Origin: Neptuniibacter pectenicola
GTDB lineage: Bacteria > Pseudomonadota > Gammaproteobacteria > Pseudomonadales > Balneatricaceae
Direction: 5' to 3'
Assembly: GCF_001597735.1 (NCBI RefSeq)
Contig: NZ_LUTS01000009.1
Span: forward strand, 102,470 to 166,469
DNA length: 64,000 bases
In this document: piece after piece, positions 50,256 through 59,618 of the stretch
Layout of the letters: every line of letters begins with the position of its first letter
Position numbering within the stretch: position 1 is the stretch's first letter
Notes under the pieces: model-generated
Told to the model about the DNA's origin: nothing
The model's database searches: none
What the model saw: only the letters and a program-made list of their open reading frames with translations
Position numbers and translations under genes: made by a program

Positions 50256-52526
50256 ATGTCTAGTTTTGGTTTACTTACATTAGGAACGCAGAGCTTGCAG
50301 GCTAACCAGACTGCGCTCGCCGTTACCGGCCAGAATATCAGTAATGTAAATACTGAGGGTTACACACGCCAGCGTCCTGTGTTTGAATCACGCGAAGGCC
50401 AAGGTGGCGTCACTATCGATAATATCGATCGCGTGGCGGATGACTTCTTAAATCGTCAGATTTGGGCGGATAGTTCGACCTATAGCAGCTACGATGTTTT
50501 TGAAGACTTTGCTAACGAACTTGATAACCTTATGGCCTCAGATGTGACCAGCATCTCTACGGCGATGGATAACTATTTTGGGGCCATGCAAACCGCGGTT
50601 GATGACCCTGTTAGTTTACCTAACCGTGAACTGTTTATTGCGCAGGCAGAGTCTTTGACCCAGCGCTTTAATGATTTAGATGCCAACATCCGCCGTCAAA
50701 ATGAAACGATCAATGGGCAGTTGGAAAGCAGTGTTGCTGCCATCAACTCAATTGCTCAGAATATCGCGCAGCTGAATGATGATATACGTATTGCTAACGC
50801 TGCGGGTAATGGCATATCGAGTGAACTTCTCGATCAGCGCGATCTAAAATTGGAGGAGCTGTCCGAGTATATAGGCTTCACCACTATTGAAGATGGTAAT
50901 ACCAAAGAAGTCAGTGTCTTTATCGGTAATGGTGCCCCTTTAGTTGTTGGGCAGTCTGCTAATACCTTAACGACGATGACCAGCCCAGCGGATAGTACGC
51001 AGCTTAATCTTGGGATTCAAATAGGGAGTACTGTCGGTGATATCACCGGCCAAGTGTCGGGCGGTAAAGTTGGCGGTATGCTTGATTATCGTGACACAAC
51101 CTTAAATGAAACCTTAGATGAGTTAGGCCGTATCGCACTTGTTTTTGCTGATACTATGAATGAGCAGCACCAGAAAGGGATGGACCTTAATGGTGATGCT
51201 GGTGGGTTGATGTTTACCGACATTAATAATTCTACCGCTGCGCGAAATCGCGTATTAGCAGAAAGCGATAATTTATCATCTGCGTCCGGCATGGTTATCA
51301 TCAATGATGTCACTAAGGTTGAAGCGACAGAATATGAGCTGATTTTTAACAGTGATGATAGCTTTACGCTTATTCGAGGTAATGACCAAGTTCGCTGGGA
51401 TGAAAATGAATTTAATTCGACCGGTATACCTCCGGCCAATGCATCGGAAGTGGATGAAGATGGTGAGTATTACTTAGATGCGGCTACCGGTGATCTGACT
51501 TTAAGAATCGATGGGTTTACCTTACAGCTTGATGGCGCGACCTCTTTCTCTCAAGGCGATAAATTCTTAATTCAGCCAACGCGCAATGCAGCGTCAGAGA
51601 TTGATACTGTTATTAATGATGCGAGCCAGTTAGCACTAGGATCACCTTTATCCACATCTGCAGATGCAGCGAATACGGGTACCGGCGTTGTTAACGTTGC
51701 GATTACTGATAAAGATTATGCTGATCAATCAGCAGTGGTTAGCCAGTTAACTCCGCCATTAAACCTGAGTTTTCTCTCACCGTTAGACGCAAGTGGTGCG
51801 GTAGCTAACACAGGTACGGCATCCAATGTACAAATTGCAGATTACGATACCCTGTCTGGTATTACGTACCCGGTCACTATTACTGCGGTGGGCGGGGCGT
51901 TTAATATTACCGACTCTGGCTCACCGGCCACAACCCTTACCGGTGTCGGTGCGATTGGTGATGCGGAGTTAGATCTTACAGCAACGTTCGGCTTTACCGT
52001 GGATATTGCCGCGGTGGCGAATGGCGATGTATTTACCATTGATCATGATGATTCAGACGTGGTTGCGTACTATCAGCTCACGGATGAAGAGGGCGACCGT
52101 CAGGTGGGTGCGTTTGATCCTAGCGAGTCAATTACGCTTGAAGGGTTCGACGTTACGATCACTAACCAACCTAATTTGAATGATACTTTTACAATACAGC
52201 CGAATACCGATGGGGTGTCAGATAACAGTAACGCGTTACTGCTCTCGGATCTTCAATTTGTTAAAACGATTGAAGGTGCGTCTTACCAAGATAAATACGG
52301 TCAGACGGTTGAGCGTGTTGGTACCGAGGCTGCAGTCGCACAAATAAATGCACAAGCAGGTAAAGCTGTGCTTGATTCGAATATAGCGCAACGTTCAAGT
52401 ATATCGGGTGTGAACTTAGATGAAGAGGCCGCTAAGCTGGTTCAATATCAGCAAGCGTATCAAGCGTCGGCTCAATTGATTCAAGTTGCACAAACCATAT
52501 TTGATACCTTGTTGCAGAGTGTATAG
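50256..52526 (+). CDS. flgK: flagellar hook-associated protein FlgK (HAP1, enlarged)
   Basis: First hook-filament junction protein. Canonical ends are visible: LGTQSLQANQTALAVTGQNISNVNTEGYTRQRPVF at the N terminus and SGVNLDEEAAKLVQYQQAYQASAQLIQVAQTIFDTLLQSV at the C terminus. At 756 residues it is about 200 longer than E. coli FlgK (547). The extra sequence is an acidic, Thr/Ala/Gly-rich region around residues 360-690 that should project outwards. It is exported with FlgN as chaperone and expressed late from the sigma-28 promoter. Confidence 0.95.
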   Translation: MSSFGLLTLGTQSLQANQTALAVTGQNISNVNTEGYTRQRPVFESREGQGGVTIDNIDRVADDFLNRQIWADSSTYSSYDVFEDFANELDNLMASDVTSISTAMDNYFGAMQTAVDDPVSLPNRELFIAQAESLTQRFNDLDANIRRQNETINGQLESSVAAINSIAQNIAQLNDDIRIANAAGNGISSELLDQRDLKLEELSEYIGFTTIEDGNTKEVSVFIGNGAPLVVGQSANTLTTMTSPADSTQLNLGIQIGSTVGDITGQVSGGKVGGMLDYRDTTLNETLDELGRIALVFADTMNEQHQKGMDLNGDAGGLMFTDINNSTAARNRVLAESDNLSSASGMVIINDVTKVEATEYELIFNSDDSFTLIRGNDQVRWDENEFNSTGIPPANASEVDEDGEYYLDAATGDLTLRIDGFTLQLDGATSFSQGDKFLIQPTRNAASEIDTVINDASQLALGSPLSTSADAANTGTGVVNVAITDKDYADQSAVVSQLTPPLNLSFLSPLDASGAVANTGTASNVQIADYDTLSGITYPVTITAVGGAFNITDSGSPATTLTGVGAIGDAELDLTATFGFTVDIAAVANGDVFTIDHDDSDVVAYYQLTDEEGDRQVGAFDPSESITLEGFDVTITNQPNLNDTFTIQPNTDGVSDNSNALLLSDLQFVKTIEGASYQDKYGQTVERVGTEAAVAQINAQAGKAVLDSNIAQRSSISGVNLDEEAAKLVQYQQAYQASAQLIQVAQTIFDTLLQSV

Positions 52527-52537
52527 GGAGATAAGTC

Positions 52538-53782
52538 ATGAGAATTTCTACACAGCAAATTTTTCTGAGTAATATCGATAATCTTAATAGCAGCTCTGCG
52601 GCGTTATTTAAAACACAGCAGCAACTTTCAACCGGTAAGCGGGTATTGCAGCCGTCGGATGATCCTTTAGCGTCCGCCCAGATTCAAAAATTTAAAAAAG
52701 AGATTGCCAGAACAGAACAGTTCTCAGCAAATATCGAAGTGGCCGACCGTCGCTTGAGCCTAGAAGAAACGACCATTGATCAGATCAATAACCTCTCTAT
52801 CCGCCTTAAAGAATTAACGCTTCAAGGTAAAAATGGTGTGCTAAGTGATGGCGATCGTAGCTCTATCGCCTCTGAAGTTGGGGAGATCGTAAAATCGTTA
52901 TCCAGCTTGATGAACACAAAAGATGTTCAAGGTGAGTATCTTTTTGCCGGTAATAAAGGTTTCACTCAACCTTATACCTATAATCAAAGTAACGGACGTT
53001 ATGAGTTTAATGGCGATGACGGTCAGCGTTACTTACAGGTCGGCCCAGAAAATAAGGTTGCCTCAACGGACTCTGGTTTCGATATATTTGAAACAGTACC
53101 TGTGGTGCCTGGTTACATAGAAGCGGATCTGACACAAACGGTTTCGATGGTTTCAAATATCGATATCGATGGTGGTGATGCCGAAGAATTTGGTGAATAT
53201 ATGGCTGCACATGGGCCATTAACAATGAGTGTTGATGCGGCGGGCTTGCTGACCGTAACCGATAAAAATGGTCAATTTGTTACGGCCGAAGATCCTGCGG
53301 TCAGCTTAAACGGGTATGACCTATCGACTAACCCGAATGCACCAACATTAACGATTGCTGGGGTTGAGCTTGATGTCAGTGGGGCTAACGAAGGCACGGC
53401 GACCTTAGACGTATTTGATCAGCACAATATTCTTAATACCGCGATGGATCTGAAAGAACAGCTAGAAACTGCAGACTTTACAACGGAAAGCGGCAAAGAG
53501 TTGTTTAACACTAAGATGGACCAAATCTTAACGAACCTGTCCGGCATTGAAGAGCTGAATATCTCTGCACGTACCAGTATTGGTGGCCGTATCAATACGT
53601 TGGAACAGCAGCTTCTAGTGAATGAGGATTACATTCTCTTTACGGAAGAGGCCCGGTCCTCATTTGAGGATATGGATTATAACGAAGCGATCAGTATGTT
53701 TTCACTACAAGAAACCGCACTCGAAGCCTCCTATGCCAGCTTTGCTGCCATTAAGGATTTGAGCTTGTTTAATTACCTGTAG
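52538..53782 (+). CDS. flgL: flagellar hook-associated protein FlgL (HAP3)
   Basis: Second junction protein, flagellin-like. The N-terminal STQQIFLSNIDNLNSSSAALFKTQQQLSTGKRVLQPSDDPLASAQI and C-terminal SFEDMDYNEAISMFSLQETALEASYASFAAIKDLSLFNYL form the conserved helical ends. The 414 residues exceed E. coli FlgL (317), again because of an enlarged middle. It is 11 bases after flgK and ends at a terminator. No flagellin gene is present in the window. Confidence 0.95.
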   Translation: MRISTQQIFLSNIDNLNSSSAALFKTQQQLSTGKRVLQPSDDPLASAQIQKFKKEIARTEQFSANIEVADRRLSLEETTIDQINNLSIRLKELTLQGKNGVLSDGDRSSIASEVGEIVKSLSSLMNTKDVQGEYLFAGNKGFTQPYTYNQSNGRYEFNGDDGQRYLQVGPENKVASTDSGFDIFETVPVVPGYIEADLTQTVSMVSNIDIDGGDAEEFGEYMAAHGPLTMSVDAAGLLTVTDKNGQFVTAEDPAVSLNGYDLSTNPNAPTLTIAGVELDVSGANEGTATLDVFDQHNILNTAMDLKEQLETADFTTESGKELFNTKMDQILTNLSGIEELNISARTSIGGRINTLEQQLLVNEDYILFTEEARSSFEDMDYNEAISMFSLQETALEASYASFAAIKDLSLFNYL

Positions 53783-53801
53783 CGTTCTGCGTCATAGAAT
53801 T

Positions 53802-53829
53802 AAAGCCGACATCATGTGTCGGCTTTTTT
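53802..53829 (+). terminator. intrinsic terminator after flgL
   Basis: AAAGCCGACA ... TGTCGGCTTT stem with a 5-base loop and six T. It closes the flagellar cluster. Confidence 0.93.
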
Positions 53830-54126
53830 GTTTTTATTGTGCGCTGCAATGTCAGTTGAAGGATATTGTTACATTTAAATCGTCAATTCTATCTTGATTA
53901 CCGCCGCCTTTGCCCCGATTATCCCCCCGTAAAATAAGCGTTTTAAAACATGTGCTACTTTTTGTCATTAATAATGGTAGCTTTTGTTATTGGCGAAATT
54001 CAGTCTATCGACCATCCTTAAGTATATCTGAACAACAGTGCTGCCAATTTAGATTGTACCTAGCAGCGATTGCTCAAGTGATAAATACCACTCAGAGCTA
54101 TAAAAATAATATTGAGGATAGATGTC
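53830..54126. other. gene-free region upstream of the acyl-CoA dehydrogenase
   Basis: The region is AT-rich and I see no convincing gene. It holds a nested imperfect palindrome, GCTAC (53954) ... CATTA/TAATG ... GTAGC (53977), which could be an operator. A short open frame (53910-54140) has no ribosome binding site, no hydrophobic or family pattern, and runs into the next gene. Confidence 0.5.
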
Positions 54127-55914
54127 ATGCCAGAATATAAAGCCCCCCTTCGTGATATGAGCTTTGTGCTTAACGAAGTACTCGATGCCGAACGTCATTA
54201 TCAAAACCTGCCGGGTTGTGAAGAAGCAACACCCGATATGGTGGCAGCAATTATGGAAGAGGGTGCCAAATTTTCTGAGCGCGTACTGTCGCCATTGAAT
54301 CAAGTAGGTGATCAGCAAGGTTGTACGTGGAACGACGGTGTTGTGACAACCCCTGACGGCTTTAAAGAAGCCTACCAGCAGTTTGTTGAAGGGGGGTGGC
54401 CTTCACTCGCCCATGAAACAGAATGGGGCGGACAGGGCTTACCTGAGTCCCTAGGCATTGTACTGAATGAAATGGTAGGTACCGCAAACTGGTCATGGAG
54501 TATGTACCCAGGGTTAAGCCATGGGGCGATGAACACATTAGACGCCCACGGTACTGATGAGCAGAAAGAGACCTACCTGACTAAATTGATCTCTGGTGAA
54601 TGGACCGGCACCATGTGCCTGACAGAGCCCCATTGTGGTACCGACTTAGGTATGCTGAGAACCAAAGCAGAACCCCAAGCAGATGGCAGCTACAAAATAT
54701 CAGGGACTAAAATCTTCATCTCTGCCGGTGAACACGATATGGCGGATAATATTATACATATTGTACTCGCCCGTCTTCCGGATGCGCCTGCCGGTACTAA
54801 AGGTATCTCACTCTTTATTGTGCCTAAACATCTACCTGATGCCTTGAATGAAAGTAACGGTGTGAGCTGTGGCTCGTTAGAACATAAAATGGGTATCCAT
54901 GGTAACTCAACCTGCGTCATGAATTTTGATGGGGCGACTGGCTACTTGATCGGTACCGCCAATAAAGGTTTGAACTGTATGTTCACCTTTATGAATACCG
55001 CCCGTTTAGGGACTGCATTACAAGGCTTAGCCCACGCCGAATGGGGGTTTCAAAATTCATTGGCCTATGCAAAAGACCGTTTGCAGATGCGCGCGTTGAA
55101 CGGCCCCGCTTATCCTGATAAAGCCGCTGATCCGATTATCGTTCATCCTGAAGTACGTAAGATGCTGCTAACGCAAAAAGCGTTCGCTGAAGCGGGTCGT
55201 GCCATGATCTATTACTGCGCCCAGCTGGTGGATAAAGTGAAGCTGTGTGAGGGTGATGAGAAAAAAGATGCGGATGCACTGCTCGCCTTCTTAACACCTA
55301 TAGCAAAAGCGTTCCTAACGGAAGTGGGCTTTGAGTCCGCTAACCATGGTTTACAGATCTTCGGTGGTCATGGCTATATTGCGGAATGGGGTATGGAGCA
55401 GAACGTACGTGATAGCCGCATATCGATGCTTTATGAAGGTACAACCCAGATACAGGCACTGGATCTATTGGGCCGTAAAGTCTTGATGACTCAAGGTGAA
55501 GCGCTTAAAGGCTTTACCAAAATCATGCATAAATTCTGTCAAACAGAAGCGGATAACTCAGAGATGCAAGCATTCACCCAGCCGCTTGCGGCGTTAAACA
55601 AAGAGTGGGGTGAATTAACCATGAACGTGGGTATGAAGGCGATGCAAAACCGTGATGAAGTCGGTGCCGCGTCAGTGGACTACCTGATGTACTCCGGTTA
55701 TATCGTACTAGGTTATTTCTGGGCACGTATGGCGAAAGTTGCCCAAGAAAAACTGGCCCTTGGTGAAGGAGATACCGCTTTTTATCAAGCGAAGCTAACG
55801 ACAGCTACCTTTTACTTCCAGCGTATATTGCCACGTACACGCTCGCTCGTTGAGACCATGCAGTCCGGTGCCGATAACTTAATGTCTATGGATCAAGAGC
55901 ACTTTTCATTTTAA
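54127..55914 (+). CDS. long-form acyl-CoA dehydrogenase (DmdC/FadE-like family)
   Basis: FAD-dependent acyl-CoA dehydrogenase of 595 residues, about 200 longer than ordinary ACADs because of a C-terminal helical extension. Visible features are LAHETEWGGQGLPES, the FAD/substrate loop MCLTEPHCGTDLGMLRTKA, the catalytic-base region RISMLYEGTTQIQALDLLGRK and FGGHGYIAEWGMEQ. This subfamily includes medium/long-chain FadE-type enzymes and DmdC (3-methylmercaptopropionyl-CoA dehydrogenase), and sequence alone does not separate them. ATG 54127 has GAGG 9 bases upstream. It heads an acyl-CoA cluster with SCP2, a ligase and a hydratase. Confidence 0.9.
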   Translation: MPEYKAPLRDMSFVLNEVLDAERHYQNLPGCEEATPDMVAAIMEEGAKFSERVLSPLNQVGDQQGCTWNDGVVTTPDGFKEAYQQFVEGGWPSLAHETEWGGQGLPESLGIVLNEMVGTANWSWSMYPGLSHGAMNTLDAHGTDEQKETYLTKLISGEWTGTMCLTEPHCGTDLGMLRTKAEPQADGSYKISGTKIFISAGEHDMADNIIHIVLARLPDAPAGTKGISLFIVPKHLPDALNESNGVSCGSLEHKMGIHGNSTCVMNFDGATGYLIGTANKGLNCMFTFMNTARLGTALQGLAHAEWGFQNSLAYAKDRLQMRALNGPAYPDKAADPIIVHPEVRKMLLTQKAFAEAGRAMIYYCAQLVDKVKLCEGDEKKDADALLAFLTPIAKAFLTEVGFESANHGLQIFGGHGYIAEWGMEQNVRDSRISMLYEGTTQIQALDLLGRKVLMTQGEALKGFTKIMHKFCQTEADNSEMQAFTQPLAALNKEWGELTMNVGMKAMQNRDEVGAASVDYLMYSGYIVLGYFWARMAKVAQEKLALGEGDTAFYQAKLTTATFYFQRILPRTRSLVETMQSGADNLMSMDQEHFSF

Positions 55915-56055
55915 TTGTGCATTGTAGGTAGACGGATGAAACAAGCACTGAATAACCTGGTAGGCCGCACCTTACTGCGCGGTCTACTGAAGCTGAATGC
56001 AGCGCGTTACAAACTAAAAAATACAAACAGTGATAATAATAATGAGGTTTTAAAC

Positions 56056-56373
56056 ATGGCGGATTTAAACGCAATTTTCTCCCAGATGGAACAACGGTTT
56101 GACGCCTCTGCGGCGGCGGGTACTGACGCTATTTTTCAGTATGAGATCAGTGATGGTGGTGAATGGTTTGTTGCAGTTCAAGACGGTAACTGTTCAGTTG
56201 AAGAGGGCAGCAGTGACGATGCAACCGTGACCTTGCGTATGGATAGCACTACATTGGAAGAAGTCATGTCAGGTGAACTCGATGGTATGCAAGCATTTAT
56301 GAGCGGTCGAATTCAGGCGGATGGCGATATTATGCTTGCGACAAAATTAGCGGTGTTATTTCCCGTTTTTTGA
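56056..56373 (+). CDS. SCP2 sterol-binding domain protein
   Basis: Small lipid-carrier-fold protein. The SCP2 core runs ADLNAIFSQMEQRFDASAAAGTDAIFQYEISDGGEWFVAVQDGN and ends with MSGELDGMQAFMSGRIQADGDIMLATKLAVLF. From ATG 56056 (GAGG 8 bases upstream) it has 105 residues, typical for bacterial SCP2 proteins. The frame is open back to 55915 and an ATG at 55936 would add a basic amphipathic 40-residue segment; the shorter start is preferred. It probably binds acyl-CoA or fatty acids for the flanking dehydrogenase and ligase. Confidence 0.88.
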   Translation: MADLNAIFSQMEQRFDASAAAGTDAIFQYEISDGGEWFVAVQDGNCSVEEGSSDDATVTLRMDSTTLEEVMSGELDGMQAFMSGRIQADGDIMLATKLAVLFPVF

Positions 56374-56438
56374 GCTAATTTTAATAGAGGGTGTGTGGGT
56401 ATTCCACCACCGCTCCTCTATGATGATTAATCAATACT

Positions 56439-56455
56439 AGAACCGAAAAGGTTCT
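56439..56455 (+). other. small hairpin in the ligase leader
   Basis: AGAACC, GAAAA loop, GGTTCT, 30 bases before the ligase start. A longer imperfect helix, ATAGAGG ... CCTCTAT, lies just upstream. No T-run follows either, so neither is an intrinsic terminator. Confidence 0.4.
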
Positions 56456-56485
56456 CGATAAAAATAATTATACGAGGAGCCTGTA

Positions 56486-58150
56486 ATGGTACAGCCGTTA
56501 CCTGCAGCGGACCAAATACCGGAGGATATCAATCATTACGGATTTAAAACAATCCCTGATATCTTAGCGTACACCTGCAAAAATTTTGGCCCTAAACCCG
56601 CTTACACGAGCTTTGGGCGAACGTTAGATTATAACGAACTCGATCGTCTTTCCGCCTCGTTTGCGGTGTATTTGCAAAAAGAGACTAATCTACAGCCGGG
56701 TGACCGCGTTGCGATTCAGCTTCCTAACCTTATTCAATACCCGGTCGTGCTTTTTGGTGCATTACGCGCGGGGTTAGTAATTGTTAATACAAACCCGCTC
56801 TATACCGCGAGTGAGATGGAACATCAGTTTTGTGATTCAGGCGCTAAAGCGTTAATTATTCACAAAAGTATGGCCCACAAAGCGGAAGAGATACTGCTAA
56901 ATACAGAGATAGAACACCTGTTTGTAACCCAAGTGGGCGACCTACATGGGTTTGTGAAGCGTAATTTACTTAACGCTGCGGTTAAGTACCTCAAGAAAAT
57001 GGAACCTAATTTTTATCTGCCCGATGCGCTACCGTTAAGGGACACCTTACTTAAGTACCTAGGTGAAACCCCAACCCCAGTCGATGTGAAACCGGGAGAT
57101 ATCGCGGTTTTACAGTACACGGGGGGCACAACGGGCGTATCTAAAGGGGCTATCTTAACGCACGCCAACCTGATCTCGAATATGCTGCAAGCTGAAAATC
57201 GACTGAGGGTGCCGGGTGTTGATTGGACCGAAACGGTTATCTCCCCTTTGCCGCTCTATCATATCTACGCGTTTACGGTTGCTCAGGTTGTCTCTTTGTT
57301 GGGTGGGCATAGTGTTTTAATTCCTAACCCGCGTGATATTTCCGGATTTATTAAAGAGTTAGGCAAATGGAGAATGAGTACCTTTGTCGGCTTAAACACC
57401 CTTTTTGTTGCCTTGTGTAACGACGAGGCCTTCTTGGATGTTGATTTTAGTAACCTAAAATTTACAGCCTCAGGGGGCATGGCGCTCAATCAATCCACGG
57501 CAGAGTTATGGCGTGAAAAAACAGGCTGCGATATTACCGAAGGGTACGGTTTAACCGAAACCTCACCAGCGGTTTGTTTTAACCCTCCTATGGCCAACCA
57601 TATAGGTACCATTGGCTTACCGATGATCCATACGGATATCCGCGTGATCGGCACGGACGGACAAGACGTGCCTATCGGTGAAGCGGGCGAGCTATGTGTT
57701 AAAGGCCCGCAGGTGATGCGGGGCTATTGGCAGCGTCCTAAAGAGACCGCATGTTCATTTACTGATGATGGCTACTTTATTACCGGTGATATCGCCACGT
57801 TAGATAAAGGTGGCTACTATCGAATAGTGGATCGCGCTAAAGATATGATCATCGTCTCTGGGTTTAATGTGTACCCGAATGAAGTTGAAGACGTGATTAC
57901 CAAACACCCTGATGTGATCGAATGTGCTGCGGTTGGGATACCTGACATAAAAGCAGGTGAAACAGTCAAAGTCTTTATTGTGAGTAGTAATCCCGAGCTA
58001 AGTCGTGAAGATATTCGAGACTGGTGCAAGGACAAACTGACCCGCTATAAAGTGCCTAAGCAAGTTGAGTTTGCGGATGACCTACCTAAATCAAATGTAG
58101 GTAAAGTGCTTCGCCGTATGCTTAAAGCGCCAAAAACCGATGACGTTTAA
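56486..58150 (+). CDS. long-chain acyl-CoA synthetase (FadD-like AMP-dependent ligase)
   Basis: Activates fatty acids to acyl-CoA through an acyl-adenylate. The AMP-binding P-loop QYTGGTTGVSKGA is near residue 213, YGLTETSPAVCFNP near 351, GYFITGDIATLDKGGYYRIVDRAKDMI near 430, and the C-terminal catalytic lysine block PKSNVGKVLRR. The 554 residues and the N-terminal half resemble E. coli FadD (561), so a fatty acid substrate is likely. A propionate-derivative ligase of the DmdB type cannot be excluded. A GAGGAG site precedes the start. Confidence 0.92.
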   Translation: MVQPLPAADQIPEDINHYGFKTIPDILAYTCKNFGPKPAYTSFGRTLDYNELDRLSASFAVYLQKETNLQPGDRVAIQLPNLIQYPVVLFGALRAGLVIVNTNPLYTASEMEHQFCDSGAKALIIHKSMAHKAEEILLNTEIEHLFVTQVGDLHGFVKRNLLNAAVKYLKKMEPNFYLPDALPLRDTLLKYLGETPTPVDVKPGDIAVLQYTGGTTGVSKGAILTHANLISNMLQAENRLRVPGVDWTETVISPLPLYHIYAFTVAQVVSLLGGHSVLIPNPRDISGFIKELGKWRMSTFVGLNTLFVALCNDEAFLDVDFSNLKFTASGGMALNQSTAELWREKTGCDITEGYGLTETSPAVCFNPPMANHIGTIGLPMIHTDIRVIGTDGQDVPIGEAGELCVKGPQVMRGYWQRPKETACSFTDDGYFITGDIATLDKGGYYRIVDRAKDMIIVSGFNVYPNEVEDVITKHPDVIECAAVGIPDIKAGETVKVFIVSSNPELSREDIRDWCKDKLTRYKVPKQVEFADDLPKSNVGKVLRRMLKAPKTDDV

Positions 58151-58164
58151 GCGGAGGAGGCATA

Positions 58165-58719
58165 ATGCCATTATCTAAGCCTGCTCGTCGTTCGGCTCAA
58201 CATACGCGCACGGTGACCTGTACAGGTTATCTGCGTGATGACCAATTGTGGGATATCGAAGCGCGGATGACCGATATTAAAACCCATGATGTGGATAACG
58301 CCGAACGGGGTGGTTATGTGGCGGGGGGTGAAGCCTTTCACGATATCAGCATACGCGTGACCCTCGATAAAGGGTTATATATCCACCAGGTTGAAGCGGT
58401 CATTGATGGATCACCTTTTCGGATGTGTAGCCAGATTACCTCCGCGTTCCAAAAGCTGGAAGGGTCCCGTATTGGGCCTGGGTGGCAAAAGCAGGCCAGA
58501 GCATTGCTAGGCGGTGTTGCCGGTTGTACCCATCTGAATGACCTACTACCGGTTGTTGCAACAACGGCAATACAAGCGATATGGCCAAGTTCAGGCAAAG
58601 AAGGGGATGGCGGCGTGCTGAAAGAGGGCGCTAAATTCATGCTAAATAGCTGTCATGTCTGGGGGCAAAGCAGCGATATGGTCAAAACCTATCTGCCAGA
58701 ACATTATATTGATAAATAA
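58165..58719 (+). CDS. DUF2889 family protein
   Basis: A 184-residue soluble protein of unknown function with DUF2889 features: HTRTVTCTGYLRDDQLWDIEARMTDIKTHD, AFHDISIRVTLDKGLYIHQVEAVIDGSPFRMC, and GVAGCTHLNDLLPVVATTAIQAIW with a conserved Cys-Thr-His. A very strong GGAGGAGG site and a 14-base gap from the ligase indicate cotranscription. Genes of this family are often found beside acyl-CoA metabolism genes, and a link to aromatic or acyl-CoA catabolism is inference. Confidence 0.85.
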   Translation: MPLSKPARRSAQHTRTVTCTGYLRDDQLWDIEARMTDIKTHDVDNAERGGYVAGGEAFHDISIRVTLDKGLYIHQVEAVIDGSPFRMCSQITSAFQKLEGSRIGPGWQKQARALLGGVAGCTHLNDLLPVVATTAIQAIWPSSGKEGDGGVLKEGAKFMLNSCHVWGQSSDMVKTYLPEHYIDK

Positions 58720-58763
58720 TGGCTGTGCTTCTTATAAAACATCGGACCTGATTGAGACACCCT

Positions 58764-59522
58764 ATGAATGAATTTGTCCTTGCAGAGCAGAATAATGACG
58801 TTTTGGAGATTATTTTAAACAGAACGGCTAAGAAGAACGCATTGACCCTGTCCATGTATGAGCAACTAACCCAGCTGCTCGATTCAGCGTCTGAAAATCC
58901 AGAAATTAATGTGGTACTTATTCGAGCAGAAGGGACAAGCTTCTGTGCGGGTAATGATATCCAAGATTTTATATCCGTGGGCGATGGCGCGGATGCGATT
59001 AAAATTATTATCGGCTTTTTACACCAGCTAGCCGAGTGTAAAAAACCGATTGTTGCCGCCGTCCAAGGTAATGCGGTAGGTATAGGTACAACCATGCTAT
59101 TACATTGTGATCTTGTGGTGGCAGCCGATGATATAAACTGCCAAATGCCCTTTGTTAAATTAGGGCTGATTCCCGAAGGCGGTTCGACCTTACTGTTTCC
59201 GTCCATGGTCGGTCATCGACAAGCGTTTGAGATGATGGTTGAAGGGGTGCCTTTTAATGCGGAAAAAGCGCTAAATATAGGCTTAATCAATCAAGTTGTA
59301 ACGTGTGACATCTTATTAAAAAGCGCCCGCGCCCGTGCTGCACGCTTAGCACTATTACCCTCACAGTCCGTTCAAACATCTAAGATGTTAATGAAAAAAG
59401 CCTACCTTCAACAGCTGCATCATGTAATGGATGAGGAAGGCTCACTGTTTCATGAACGATTATATTCGGCAGAAGCGCAACAAGCCTTTATGCAGTTTTT
59501 GCAGAACAAGTCATCCCAGTAG
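58764..59522 (+). CDS. enoyl-CoA hydratase/isomerase family protein
   Basis: Crotonase-fold enzyme of 252 residues: NRTAKKNALTLSMYEQL, oxyanion-hole segment IRAEGTSFCAGNDIQDF and the second one VAAVQGNAVGIGTTMLLHCDLVVAADD, then FVKLGLIPEGGSTLLFP. In the second segment the two catalytic glutamates of classical hydratases are not both clear; one (PEGG) is present. Isomerase or another crotonase activity is therefore possible. ATG 58764 is preferred over the TTG at 58752. It closes the acyl-CoA cluster. Confidence 0.9.
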   Translation: MNEFVLAEQNNDVLEIILNRTAKKNALTLSMYEQLTQLLDSASENPEINVVLIRAEGTSFCAGNDIQDFISVGDGADAIKIIIGFLHQLAECKKPIVAAVQGNAVGIGTTMLLHCDLVVAADDINCQMPFVKLGLIPEGGSTLLFPSMVGHRQAFEMMVEGVPFNAEKALNIGLINQVVTCDILLKSARARAARLALLPSQSVQTSKMLMKKAYLQQLHHVMDEEGSLFHERLYSAEAQQAFMQFLQNKSSQ

Positions 59523-59618
59523 GATTTTGTCGATAACTTCTATATTAGTGTTTACTAATCTACAGAGTGCTATATACTTTGCCTCATTAGATCGATTGCA
59601 TGCAAAGAGGCATTTACT

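Noticed and set aside
53910..54140. Small gene between flgL and the acyl-CoA dehydrogenase
   Set aside because: No ribosome binding site, low protein character, and overlap with the start of the dehydrogenase; more likely promoter DNA.
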